In this document: positions 26,460 to 38,348 of the stretch, piece by piece
Layout: each line of letters starts with the position of its first letter
Position numbering within the stretch: the stretch's first letter is position 1
DNA from: Chionis minor
Lineage: Eukaryota; Chordata; Aves; Charadriiformes; Chionididae
Reading direction: 5' to 3'
DNA length: 64,000 nucleotides
Assembly: GCA_013398295.1 (NCBI GenBank)
Contig: VZSF01001891.1
Coordinates: 434,001 to 498,000, forward strand
Position numbers and translations under genes: made by a program
Notes under the pieces: model-generated
Seen by the model: only the letters and a program-made list of their open reading frames with translations
What the model was told of the DNA's origin: nothing
Databases searched by the model: none

Positions 26460-29400
26460 TCCACCTCTGCGGGGTTTCCTACCCACTCCATTTCTAGGCT
26501 AATTGCCAGGACATTTAACGCAATCATATTGCCAGTATTTTCAGGAGAAACAACCAGTTCAATATTTTTCATCTTATTTTGGGGAAGGGAGATTATTTAT
26601 TGCTGGACTCGTGGACTACATCTTTCAAAGCAATTTGTTTTGTCCTATTAATAAAAAACCCCTTTTTGCAAGACTCTTACACTAGAGAATTTAAGGGAAA
26701 AAGCAAAACTACTTCTATGTGAATGTAACGCTATTCCATTTTTTGTAACCTTCAATACGCATTGAAAAAGCTGACATTTGTTGAAAGAATGGCACAGGAA
26801 CATTGATCTAAACTATACATTTGTCCTAAATATTGGGACAGGTCCTCATCTTCTGTGGCCTCATCTAAGCTTCAGTGAAAAAGCACTGATTTACCCCCAT
26901 AGAGTATCTGCTGCAATAAAACTATTGGCATTTATCACCTCTGACACCTTCCCTCTTTCTTCCAGCTCCAAGCCTCCACTGTTAGTATGTTTTTCAGCCT
27001 GTGGAAAGTCACATAGTAGCTGACTGTCTTGACCTGGCTTTTGAGCCAAAATCAACACATCAAGAAAGGAGTTCAATAAGGCAGTATATCCACTCCAGAC
27101 TGATAGCTAGAACATCTAGTCTTGCTATTAAAGACCTATTCGCTGGTCAACAGAAAGGCTACTAAAGGCCAGCAGTGTGATCTAGGATATGTCCAGTCTC
27201 CCATTTTCACCTTTGTAACACTCCCATACTGCTTTGTGATGTGCGATGCTTATGCAAAGACATTTCATAAGAACTGCATGACTGAATCTTAGCAATTTAG
27301 GGTGAGAACATTCTCCTCAGCTTCTGCCACTGTAAAAAAGAATTGATAAAAGGATTTTCACCTAGTAATCTTCATTGGAGTCTCTCTTGCGTTGTGGCCA
27401 GCCAGAGCTAATGCAAGTTTCTTCTTTAACATGGCTCAAGTGGCTCTTTTTTTTCACCTTTCATATCTGTACAAAGATGCAACTCACCTAAAGAATTTCA
27501 TGATCTCTAAAAACACAGCGTAGGCACTGGCTCCTCGGTCTGATGTGCTGAATGGTGTTATTGCATGAGAGATTTAGGGCAGCAAGCAGCAGGTGAGAGG
27601 TACTGCATTTATGTTTTAATTAGCTCATGCTAGGAGTTTCTTCAGAGGTAGGTTATCTAACCCTTAATTACAAGTTGTCCACCTACATTATTAAAATGTT
27701 ACTTGAGTCCTTCCGTTTCAAGGACTTTTTGTACCTCCTGAAAACTATATTGCTAAGATTGCGTATAAATAACTACTCTGAAATAATCCCAAGTTATAAT
27801 TATATAAATCTGTTGAGCACCAATTGTAATTACAGAACTTTAGCAATAAAAACTAAAAAGCCTAGAAAATTATTATTTTAAGGCACAAAAAATTGTCCTC
27901 TGGAGCTTGTCTGATTTCATAAGTTTTCACCCTTTCTGGGCTTCTTAAATACATTTTCAGCAATCACATTCTTTTCTAGAAATAAATTCTCAAAATGTCA
28001 TGTTCTGTCAATAAAACCTACTCTTTTATTAATACCCTGTTCCACATCACACTGATTATGTTAATAAGAATAAATATTTTTGCATAAAATACATCTGATT
28101 TTTTTCTATGGAGAGAATACATTATAATCTTGAGACGTTCCTATTTCCGGAAGCATTAGTATACTGAAGGAATAAGACAACTTTGAACTTGAGTACTTTG
28201 GAGGTACTTCACTAACATATGCAGATGTCTCTTGCACAGAACCTTCCAATAAAGCAACGGAATTGGAAAGCCTTCCTGGAAATACAGTAATTTGGCAAAG
28301 GGTTTCTAATGATTTTCCTGTATTAATTTACTCGCATCCATTTGCCAGTGTTGGGGAGATATAACCACCATGCAACAATTTAACGTTTGATTGCTTGTTT
28401 GTTCCTGGAGGATTCATGTGCCTGCCAGTGCCAGTCTAGACCATGCTGGAAGCTCTATGAACAAAAGGAGGGATTCTGGTAGAAATAGGTTTACTTCTCT
28501 GCAGCAAGACACTTATCAGAACTGACAGGCATGCAATATTGAGGCGGTTCATGCTCCAAAAAATATATATTTTTCTACTGAAAAGAAGCTGGAACATTAA
28601 TGACAAATTAATGTTGTTAAATGTGGGTGTGACCCCACAGTGCTTTCGCACTGGAGTAATCTCACTCATGCAGCCAGATTCACTGAACCCAATGAGGTTG
28701 CTTTACTAGGACTGAATGCCATGCAAATAAAAACGCCCTTCTAAATGGTTCTCTCCTTCCAATTCTGAAGGGTAAAAAGAGTTTGCAACTTTTCCCCTAA
28801 TTTTATTGCTAAAAGAATTCAGTGGTTTGTGTTTTGTTCCTGTTAGAGACACTACAGATTTTCGAAGACAGCAGCTTGAGAACGTGCTTTCTTGCCACTT
28901 TTAAGCTGGAGAGAGTATAGCTACAAATCCTGAGATAGATGTTTTAACACTTGAATAGTTTTCTAAATTAAAAATAATGGATTCCTGGCAGGCATCCTAC
29001 CCCAGTTTACTCACAAAATAAATTTTATTACCCTAGTGTCACTGTAGCTACACAGTAGTCATAAGTCAGAAAACAGTCTTATGTTGATGACTGAGCCTCT
29101 GAAAATGAGTTTTTTCATGACTAATTTATTTTAGAAACGGAGACAATGCTATTTATGTCATGTAAATGACTTAGAAAAATAATGCAAATGACATTGGACA
29201 TTTACAAACTCATTATGATAATGGAAATCTTGAATAACTTGTAAGAGAATTCTGCAAGTTCCACTGTTATATTTGGCATGATGATAAACTTCATAACAAT
29301 CTCTTGATCATTCTCCCCATCCTTTTTCATTAAATTCATCATATACAGATGCAGTACTAAGCCATTAAGATGCAATGGAATTTAAATTATTTTACAGAGA

Positions 29401-29842
29401 ACCAAAATTGCTTAATTTATACTTTTTATCATTGTAACAGAGCTAGATGTACTGGATTCTAAATCCATTAAACCAACCTCTAGAGTTCTGCCTCTAAAAT
29501 AGATTGCTCAATTAAAAAGACTTACCTTTCTTGCAAAAAATGAGTCCCCATTTTGGTAATAATCTAATTTTTATTCCTGCTGAAAACTAGAGATTCTAAG
29601 CAATCAGATTGTGCAACATAAAAACTCCGAGTAAGGATGGCTCTGCTATAATATGCAATATTCAATTCCAAAGATTTATTAACTGGAGAATGCAGAGTCA
29701 TCTGAATCTATGTGCCAGTTTCTGTAGCTTCTCTTTCCTCCCCCAACCTCTCAAATGGCAAACCGAGACTTGATCAAACATGTAAAACATACAGTACCCT
29801 GAACATATTCAGCCCAAGGAAAAAGGCACAGTGGTATATTAC

Positions 29843-30620
29843 CTTAAATTCAGTTTCAATGTTGGCTAGTCTGGCCAATTCATTGCTTAGCTCTAAAGCA
29901 GTAAGGACAGGGTCTTCACTGGAAAGAGACAAATAAGCGGCACTGGCTAATCCTTTGTAGGCATTCATTCTCGATCGAGAGTGACTAAAGGAATCTTTCC
30001 TCTGCTTCTCAATACATTCATTGCACTTGCAAAAATAATCATGTGGCCTTTCAATCCGTGCACCTTTTAAAAGTAAGATGTGAACAATTTCGTACTCCTG
30101 GCAGTGGGCAGCAAGGATGATAGGGGTAATATCATGGGAGAATCGAGTTCCATCTTCATCATAAGCATAAAAGTCGTCATCTCTCAGTTCCTGCTCAAGG
30201 GGACTGAGTGTGAGACGCTGTCCTTGTGCAAAGGCTGGATGGTTCAATATTGCTTCTACAATGCGCACGTATCCTTTACTGATCGCTAACAAAAGTGCAT
30301 CTCCAACTCGAGCGAGATTCTCCTTTTTGAGGAGGAGCTCCGTCACTTCCAGATGCTCATTCCCTACAGCTAACTGTAGGGCGTTCTGTCCCATATAATC
30401 GACGCAATTAAAGTTCAAGGTTTTGGATTCCTCCAGCATTTTTCGCACAACGGGAATATTGCCATATTCTGCAGAATCAAGAAAGCGTTCCTCTTCTGCA
30501 GTCAGGCTGGTGCCTTTCTCATTGAACATGTAGGCTGGGCCCCGGATGGCCTGCCTCCGGCCCTTCTCCCGAAGGGTTGTGTGCCTTCGATGCATGTTTT
30601 TATAATTGCTGTTTCTCAAC
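29843..30620 (-). CDS. TRPC7: TRPC7 exon 2, N-terminal ankyrin-repeat region (residues 1-260)
   Basis: The 778-bp exon opens at 30620 after a pyrimidine-rich acceptor ending in TTTCTGCAG and closes with AAG at 29843 before GTAATA. The first G completes Met1; 259 codons follow. Residues 12-30 hold the basic stretch with [14 protein letters not shown] shared by TRPC3/6/7. Ankyrin-type helices run from about residue 42 to 192 (for example [12 protein letters not shown] at 54-65 and [19 protein letters not shown] at 80-98). H194, C198, C200 and C203 fit the H-x3-C-x-C-x2-C zinc site known from TRPC4/5 structures. Residues 205-260 begin the TRP_2/linker-helix domain. [24 protein letters not shown] and the [10 protein letters not shown] start point to TRPC7 rather than TRPC3 or TRPC6. 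The reading frame is intact. Confidence 0.97.
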
Positions 30621-32734
30621 CTGCAGAAAACCAGAAAGGAAGTTTGGTTATATTCTTGGAGATTCATAATCTCACGTAACCTGAAATAAGATTAGAAAAG
30701 TCTCATTATCATCAGATCTTGCTCGCTTTTTGTGATGTGGGCCAGTTGTTTAAAGCCATTTAGGAGACGTGGAATAAAGACAATTAGTATTCTGAACAAC
30801 AGACAAGTTCTTTTCTGACTTGTGCATCCTTCCGGATTTCAACAAGGATACACAGTGCAACCTTAACTTGAGAAATAGACCAAAAAAATTGTGTGAACAT
30901 GTTGTTTTCCATTTTGATTGTTTAGAACTTCATTACACAGTATTTAGGAATGATATCCCCAACTTAATTGTTCTCCTAATTACTTTTCTTGAATTTTATC
31001 CTTGAAGGCACAAAGCAAACTAAGGAAAGTCTGCTAGACTCCCCATGTCAATAGACTTTGGATCTTTAAACTATGTTCCATAAAGTTAAAAAGCATGCTT
31101 CTAATTTTAAACACACAGTAAAAAGGATAAATACATTGCATATTCTGCTAAGATTCAGCTGGTGGTTCACAAGCAAACCACCTATTCATTCACTGCTTTT
31201 TTCATGCTACATAATACCATTTTTCTGTTTCCCGATATAAAGCAGTCTAATAAATGACTGCCTAATGTTCTCACTGAAATACAGTTGGCAGCTACTCTAA
31301 ATACAAGTACACAAATCCAAAGACCAGTCTTGTGAAACACAGGGATAACTCCCTGTTTAGTGTCACATCTCTTCCCAGCAAATGTCTTCCAGAGAGCGAC
31401 TGCAGAAAGAAAAAAACACAGGTCTCTGACCACAAATAGAGGGCAGATCCAAAATGGTCATTAGTTTCCCCACTGATTATGCGGCTGAAACACCTTTACT
31501 TGGCGTTGGTGGGATGGAGACAAACTATTCTTATTCTACCTTCTCTGGAACCCCCAAAGTAAACTATACTATGTGCATGTTAGGGGGGACTAAACACCCT
31601 GTTGTATGAAATTAACTGAAACTCTAAATATATTTGTGTTTTTGAAACATTCGCACTTTGCATTCAGTGCCATCTCAATGGTTGCTCTTCTTTTTTCATT
31701 TTTATTGCAGTAGCATCCCTCTTTTGGAGTCTAAGCATGTGGAGATAATTCTCATCCTAAGCCCACAGAATGTGCAGCCTGAGTAAAAAGGTAAAAACAC
31801 CACCTCTTTCACAAAAAGCACTTGCACTCAGTCCAATGGCGAATCCTAAATCACCTGGGCAAAATTTTCAGGAGCCTCTAAGCTGCAGTGGGCAGATGTA
31901 ACAAATAAGCAGGTGTTAACGCTCAGTGGGTGGCAAAGGTTCATCTTTCCACACTCCATCTGTTCTCCAAGCCAGTTTTGACCTTCAGTCAAAAAAAAGT
32001 TCATGTGTTGCTCTGAAAAGTTACTACTGGAGTTTGAAAGAACTGTTGTGAGTGACGAGACAGAAAGATGCCAGAAGACAAAGTGGAGTAGCTACATTGC
32101 CTTTAATAATATATTCTTCAGGAGAAGAAAAGAGAAGGGCAATCAAGCAAAAAAAATGGGAAAACAGAGGGGATCAGAAACACCCAAAATACCTAAAGTA
32201 CCAGGACACAGAAATTCTCAAGGTAGCTGTTCTCATAGAAATAATGTGTACCTATCATTTTAATTCATCACTTCTCTATTGATCTAGAACACAAAGTTGC
32301 TACTGAAGAGTTTCAAACAAATTTTACGGCAATTTTTAACAACTACATTAGAATTTAAGTAAATCCTAAGAAAGCAGTTTTGTGACTATGCAAAATTGAA
32401 AGTGAGATCCATAACTAAGAACCTCTCCCCCTCTGCTTTAAGGCATCAGTATAACAACCTAATAAAAACTGGAAGAAACGGAATATATCATCCCACGCTC
32501 CACTGAGAGATAAAGTGTTATATGAATCTCAAAACTAATCCCTTCCAGTGTGGTTAAAAATTGAAGTACACAGAGATGAGGAACATAAAAATAATGAAGG
32601 AGGTATGGTTAAGTAAATGAATTCCCAAGATTGCATGACTTTTTCTTTAAGAAAACAGTAACAGCTAAAAAAATACACTGTCAACATACCTAACACTAAC
32701 AGGGAGACAGAAATCTCTAAAGTAGCAAAATGCC

Positions 32735-32800
32735 TGGGGTAAAATTGGGGGCCCTTTGAAGTCGACAGTACAAATTCCATTGATTTCAGTGGAGTCCAAA
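32735..32800. repeat. Possible ancient amniote repeat tail
   Basis: GGGCCCTTTGAAGTCGACAG followed by TTCCATTGATTTCAGTGGAG resembles the 'CATTGACTTCAATGGGAG' motifs common in very old CR1/L3-like or SINE copies in reptiles and birds. The match is from memory and the copy is badly decayed. Confidence 0.35.
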
Positions 32801-35275
32801 TTTTGCAAACATATGCACGTGCATGGAGACACACACACAATGTCCCCAGCAATTAGCTTTCATCTCAGAAGCAGTCCCAATGAGGCCAAGAGGACTAACG
32901 TGTGCTTAAAATGAAGTGTTTAACCATATGCAAAAGTGCTTATCTAAACTGGACTCCATGTCTTTAGCTATTCAGGACAGCATTTAAGTTTTAAACCTGT
33001 GCTGAAGTCTTGCTGAGTTCAAGTAAGGACTACGCATACAAATAAACACTTCTGAACTGTGACTTTGTTAAATGGCGACTTACAGTGCCAGAAAGCACTT
33101 TACACATTTGCAGTCCTGGGATTTCCTGGATGATAAATTAAACCTCTTAAAATGTTAAGCAACTCGAAAGGATGAGCTGGTGATGGCTTAAGAAACTGTT
33201 GCTGGGATCAAGTGGAAACTGATCCACCTCCAGTAGCTGCTCGGTGATGATCCGTAAGTGTGGCAGGATTGCACATGCCTAAATATTTTAGGGCAGATAA
33301 TTGCAATAGCTGTTTCAAGCTGGAAAAATTCCATTGGGCTTTTCTGATGTTCAGAAACCACATATTTTTATGTTCTAAAAATGTTTCATGGTAAGATATT
33401 TGGCAACCTTATATTTGTTGTTTTATTTAACGGTCAGTACTGGAAACAGCTCAGAAATATGGAACATTTCCAGCAGTGAGGAATCTGTTAGATATTTTCC
33501 TGACGTCCAAGTATAATTCTTGGTAATTTGTTCTTTTCTTCTTAGAAAGCTTTTCTCTCCTGGTATGTTATTACCTCCAAATGAGAACCCAGGCAGGTGG
33601 GACAGATAACCTTACACTTATATCCAAAGTAAACATAAAACTACATAAAATATTACCAATGTCCCAGTTCTAAGGTTTTTGCCCAAGAAAGGAGGTTAGA
33701 GTTTGACCCAGAGCTAATTGCCACCGGTGTTATATATGCAATAAAGTGCCGAAAAAAGGACCTTCATCTCACTTTCTTCAATTCAGAGGGAGCAGTGGTT
33801 TCATACACTGTTTCTAGCAACAGAAATTGCATCAGAAAAAGAGGAAACAGAAAAGCATACCTGCCCTCTTGAGAAGATAATTACTATTTAACATTTATCT
33901 CACAATAAATGTTCTGCAGTGGTGTTCCTACGGCAGAGTTGATCTCCACTGCCTGCAGGTATGGGCAAGAGCACCATAATTCAGAGGGCTTCACCTCGGA
34001 TGAATTATAACCCCCAGTCTTGCTCATGAGCAGAGAAGATCAGTATCTCAGCTACTCCATTTAATCATCTTTATAGAGAACAGGAGATGAATAAAAAATT
34101 ATACTTTTAACTTTGAATAATTTCACCAGAACTGCTCAGCTATGAGCTCCTGTTCTGAAAAGAAAGTTATAATTATGTTTGACCTGAGCACTGAATCGTG
34201 ATAGAGAAGTGGTAGTGTAAAGAGTAATAGATGTAGTAGCTGAAGATCTTGGAGTCTGAACCCTACTGTTATGTCATGACTGTACTCAGCACCTTTTTCT
34301 ATTCTGCTTTTCAGTTATGTGCAGGCAGTTTTAGAACTAGTCATATTTACTGAGCATGTGTAATGTGCCCTCTTAAAAAAAGGTAATTGTAACTTGATTG
34401 CATTTATCTTACCATTTTTGTTTAAAGGTGCTTTGCATTGAAATGACTCTGTATTTGCATATTTTATTGAGACAGCTAGTGATCAAATTCATCAGGCACT
34501 GCAATTAAATATTGTGTTTTTCTAGGAAAGAATGCCAATGTATGCAGTGTTGTTGGAGAGAAAATGTTCTGTGAAAAGAAAACCAAAAATTTCAGGGCCT
34601 AAGTGCTGCTTGCAGCAAAGCGCATCCAGCTTTACACAGATGAGGGAGCCGTAAGATGTCTGGACTCCTGTGGTGAGTGGAGAAGAATAGCGATTTCTGA
34701 AAGGTGATTTAGCTCTTAACAAATCATCCTCTGGGAGCATCGCAGCTTCTAATTAAAGTGGCTTAGAGTAGGTCCTTGCAACTTGCACTGACAGTGCTAG
34801 GCGCTGAGACACTCAATATCTGAAAAGGGAACATGGAGTAAGAGGAGATTTGTTCTTAATGTGGTGTCACTGAAAAAACTGCTGAAGATGGAGCTGAAGC
34901 TCTCTGCTTTTTCAACTACACTTTCTTAGTTGGTCTGAGGGCTAGACATGTAGGACAAGGTAGACACAGAAAGTAAACTGTCCTGCTACTGAGCTTACCC
35001 CAGCAAATGTGCTTTCTCCTTGATTGTCCTTTCCATGGTGCTCCAGACTATGCCATGCAAGACCTTCTGCTGCCTCTCTAGTCCCACACGAGAACCTACG
35101 GAGGGGCAGGGCTACCGCCTAGAGCTAAGGCTTGGGGAAAATGTTCAAAGTCCTAAATGCCTTAAAAGGCTAAACTGGAGTTTTTACACATGGCTTTGAA
35201 CCAGAAATTTAAAAACATGTAAGACAGGATGAATTATACCTGCTTGAGTTTTTAAAATATCAGATGTATGAATAG

Positions 35276-35312
35276 GTATTGAAATCAATGGGTATTAAGC
35301 ACTGTAACAATT
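35276..35312. repeat. Possible ancient amniote repeat remnant
   Basis: TATTGAAATCAATGGGTATT followed by AAGCACTG has the same 'TTGAAGTCAATGGG...TTAAGCAC' style as the possible remnant near 32.7 kb. It is very short and could be chance. Confidence 0.25.
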
Positions 35313-38169
35313 CTTGAATTCTCAGGTGATGTCAACCTTTACTTGTCTTAAAGCCTAAAAATTGAGCAGGGCATTTACAAAGGCAGCTTTAAGAACTTAC
35401 AGTCTCTGACTATACTTTGGGTTTGCTTTCACTTAGTGAAGAGAGGTTGGCAGGAGTCTCCCTGTGCCCTTTCAATGGCCCCCTTTGTCCAGAAACTACA
35501 GAAGTGAGGATAAGTAACCATAACTATGCTCCAAGTTGGCAAAAGCAACCATCAGAGTAGGCTTTGATAAGACATTGACTCTGTCTTGCTGAAAAGAAAA
35601 TTTAAGTTTCTGAAAGCCTTTTTGAAAGCATTACCCTTGATTCCTGCAGAGCCTCAGAACCTGTCAGATTGGCACTTTACTTATTATTTTTCTTTCTACT
35701 TACACCAATATTTCTAAAAAGAATCAGGGTACACAAAGGCTACAGAATCCCTGAGGCCTTTTTGGATTGCCACAACTTTTATACATCAAATGGATCATTT
35801 TCCTCTATTGACCCTTGCTTCCACCAACACAGAAAACCTCAAGCCATGCTATAAACATGAATTAAAATTAAAGAAATTAAGCTCTACAACGAGACACAAA
35901 TTCATACAGAAATGAATCCATTCAAAAGAGTAAGTCAAATAGCTCAGAGCAAAAATAGTAGGATGTTGTGTCTTTTAGTTAAAAAATTTGCAACATGTTT
36001 TGTAGCAGACTTGAGAGCTCAGGTCAGGAGCACAGACTGAACACAAACTGCGCACATTTATTATCATATATGCAATAGGCTACTCTGGTGTTCCACATGC
36101 TGTGTAGGCCCATATTACCAGAGCTCTCCGATACCCTCTTTTTCTCTGCTATCTTAACTAATCTTCTAAATCTTCCCTTAGGTCAAAATGTTATGCTTTA
36201 CGACAAGTTTTAAGTATCGTTTTTCACATATTCCTGGCTTACTATGTGTACAAACTCAGTATCATTTCAGTTGATTGCTTTTGATTAACAGCAGCTTATT
36301 CCAAAGCTTTTTATGCTTTAAAATGATTAAGTACTATTTTATTTAATCTTGGGATGGCCAACACACTAATTCAATACTGTTAGCAATACGGTCCTTCTCC
36401 TACATGAAAAGCTGTTTATGTATCCAGGCACAATTAATAGAATTTTTAGCTCTATTCAGACAGATATTCATTCACTTGCAAAGCAGTTCTATAAAGCAGT
36501 TGCAGGAAGCAATATTCCCTCCCCACCATTCCCACTGCTCATATAGATAGAAGAAAATCATATTTCAAGGTCAAAGTTTGAAACCAGGCCTGTCTCCTTA
36601 TGGAAGTACAGGTGCAGTCAGCAAAACCACACCTTTTCAAATCCCTTTAAGAAATGGCTGGGTGAGATACATTCAGGAAGACAAACCAGGCCTCTCATGT
36701 CATTAAAGGATGCTGGTGAATGATACACAGTAACACCCTGATCATCCTCTTGTCACGAATCGTAAGGTCAGAAGCCAGTAACCTAAAAACATTGAGGACA
36801 GACCACTAAATCTTTACCAGCATCTAATTTTTCATGTCCTCCCCGATTTCTCTTAGAAAGGAGGCAGTTTTGCCACGTGGTTTGAAAAAAGGAAATGGAA
36901 TTTGGCTTTCTACCAACTATTTTTCACAAAATCCCATCCACTGCTTCTCAGTGGTCTCACCCTCCCCCTTCTTATAAACTAAGCGTCAGCATTTTCTTTC
37001 CCATTCCAAAGCAATGTCACACACCAATACAAGACTTTTAGGGCAGGAGAGACTGTAAATCACCTTGGTTCTTATATTCAATTTTTCCTTGTTTTAGAAT
37101 ATATGAACAGGATTTTTTTCCTTCCCTCCTTGCTTGCTTGTTTTCCCTTGTGAAGATGAATTATTATTGCAATGGTATCATAGAACCCACGTGAAACAGA
37201 TATACCAAAATCAAGACTATTTTTACATTCTCTCCCATTGTCCATTCAGTAACATCTTTGACCATCAAATGAACTGCCATAACAAGAATGAGTCCTGCTT
37301 TTAAAAAAATTAAAAAAAAAATAAAAAATCTGGCTTTGGGAACTAGGACTAATTCACCCTCACTGTTGAAGCACTCCAAAACTCAGGCTCAAATTATACC
37401 GAGAACACAACAGAGGAATACCTGTTCATTCATAAATTTTTACTACTGACGAGAGCAACGAAAAATATTTCTAATGGTGCAAGCAGGGGGCAGTGTAACG
37501 CTGATTTTCAACGAACAGTTCTATTAAAAAGAGAAAGAAAAAGCTCTGAAAAGAACCAGTAATCTCCGTTCTGGCTGTATTTCATTTTTCCCTATTGCTG
37601 CACCCTCTTCATTGCTCAATTTGTAGTTATTTGAAGACAAGAAAAAACTTGGAGAGAAGGACTCCTGACAACCGTTAGACACAATAAACTGCAACAGGCA
37701 TGACACAGTGTCCCGTATTTACATCTCTCATTTTTCCTCATTTCACCTCCACCACACTGTTTTCAGGGAAAAAACAAACCCTGAAAAAATTCACCCAGCT
37801 ACAAGAGAAGACAACGGCGTGGCTCCAAACCATGTGGCCGGTAGCAAACAACAAGCCCTTCAAGGTACAGCCAGACCAAGCGTGTTTACACACCTTCCAA
37901 GGGTAGAAAGCCAAACCAATTGCACACGCAGCCACCCACCTTGCTCACGCCAGCGAATACTCAGGCTTGCAGGAGACCGAGCGGCACCGAGACACTTCTA
38001 ACCCCGATAAAACTTCCCGGCGCATAACTAGGGACCGGCATTAGAGCCGGGGCGCTTCTCTGAGGAGCCGAAAGGAGACTCGGCTCCGGAGGAGGCAGAG
38101 CCCCCGCGGCCGCCCGCCGCTCCCCGCAGGAGCAGCCGCTTACATGTGCGCGTCGGGGCCGGGGCCGCT

Positions 38170-38205
38170 TCACTCCAGAGGCGCGGGGCGCGGCGCGCCC
38201 GCCAT
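38170..38205 (-). other. Upstream ORF C in the TRPC7 leader (11 codons plus stop)
   Basis: An ATG at 38205 followed by G (CCCC ATG GCG) encodes MAGAPRPAPLE and stops with TGA at 38172-38170, 24 bases before the AT of the main start. It is the closest upstream AUG and its +4 G gives it a fair context, so it is the most likely of the three to be translated. Confidence 0.45.
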
Positions 38206-38221
38206 GGGGCTGCCGCGGGCG

Positions 38222-38267
38222 CTGTCCCCGGTGCTGAAGCGTCTCTGTCCCCGGTGCTGAAACGCCG
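38222..38267 (-). repeat. 23-bp tandem duplication in the TRPC7 leader
   Basis: Two adjacent 23-bp units start at 38222 and 38245. The first 16 bases (CTGTCCCCGGTGCTGA) are identical and nearly all the differences fall in the last bases of the unit. It lies between uORF B and uORF C in the predicted 5' leader. Confidence 0.8.
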
Positions 38268-38268
38268 C

Positions 38269-38343
38269 TCAGCGCGGCCGGACGGGGCGGGCGCTCTCCG
38301 CGATGTTGCAGCCGCCGGCGGCGCGGTCGAGGCGGCTTCTCAT
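38269..38343 (-). other. Upstream ORF B in the TRPC7 leader (24 codons plus stop)
   Basis: An ATG at 38343 begins 24 codons (MRSRLDRAAGGC...) closed by TGA at 38271-38269. It starts six bases after uORF A ends. It is arginine- and alanine-rich, as expected for translated CpG-island DNA, so the peptide itself is unlikely to matter. Its inclusion depends on the unknown transcription start. Confidence 0.4.
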
Positions 38344-38348
38344 CCTTA

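Larger units (their letters stand above)
7572..29842 (-). other. TRPC7: TRPC7 intron 2
   Basis: About 22.3 kb between exon 2 and exon 3. The donor is GTAATA, which lacks the usual G at +5; the acceptor is CCCTTAG. I see no further exon. It holds an A/T pentamer repeat near 10.2 kb, a 14-bp inverted repeat at 11.9 kb, a G-run cluster at 13.4 kb, a CpG-rich patch at 18.5 kb and an 18-bp palindrome at 26.4 kb. Otherwise it is unremarkable AT-rich intron. Confidence 0.88.
30621..38143 (-). other. TRPC7: TRPC7 intron 1
   Basis: About 7.5 kb with donor GTAAGC at 38143 and acceptor TTTCTGCAG at 30621. I see no exon in it. It is mostly AT-rich, with a low-complexity A/T tract near 37300-37330 and two short stretches resembling very old dispersed repeat tails near 32740-32800 and 35276-35310. 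The rightmost 200 bases belong to the CpG island. Confidence 0.8.

Noticed and set aside
29843..30620. Exon 2 as TRPC3 or TRPC6
   Set aside because: The start ([10 protein letters not shown]), [10 protein letters not shown] and [14 protein letters not shown] fit TRPC7; TRPC3 differs at these places as I recall it, and exon 3 also fits TRPC7.
30621..30667. N-terminal extension of exon 2 (MNLQEYNQ...)
   Set aside because: These codons lie across the pyrimidine tract and AG acceptor of intron 1 and do not match any TRPC N terminus.
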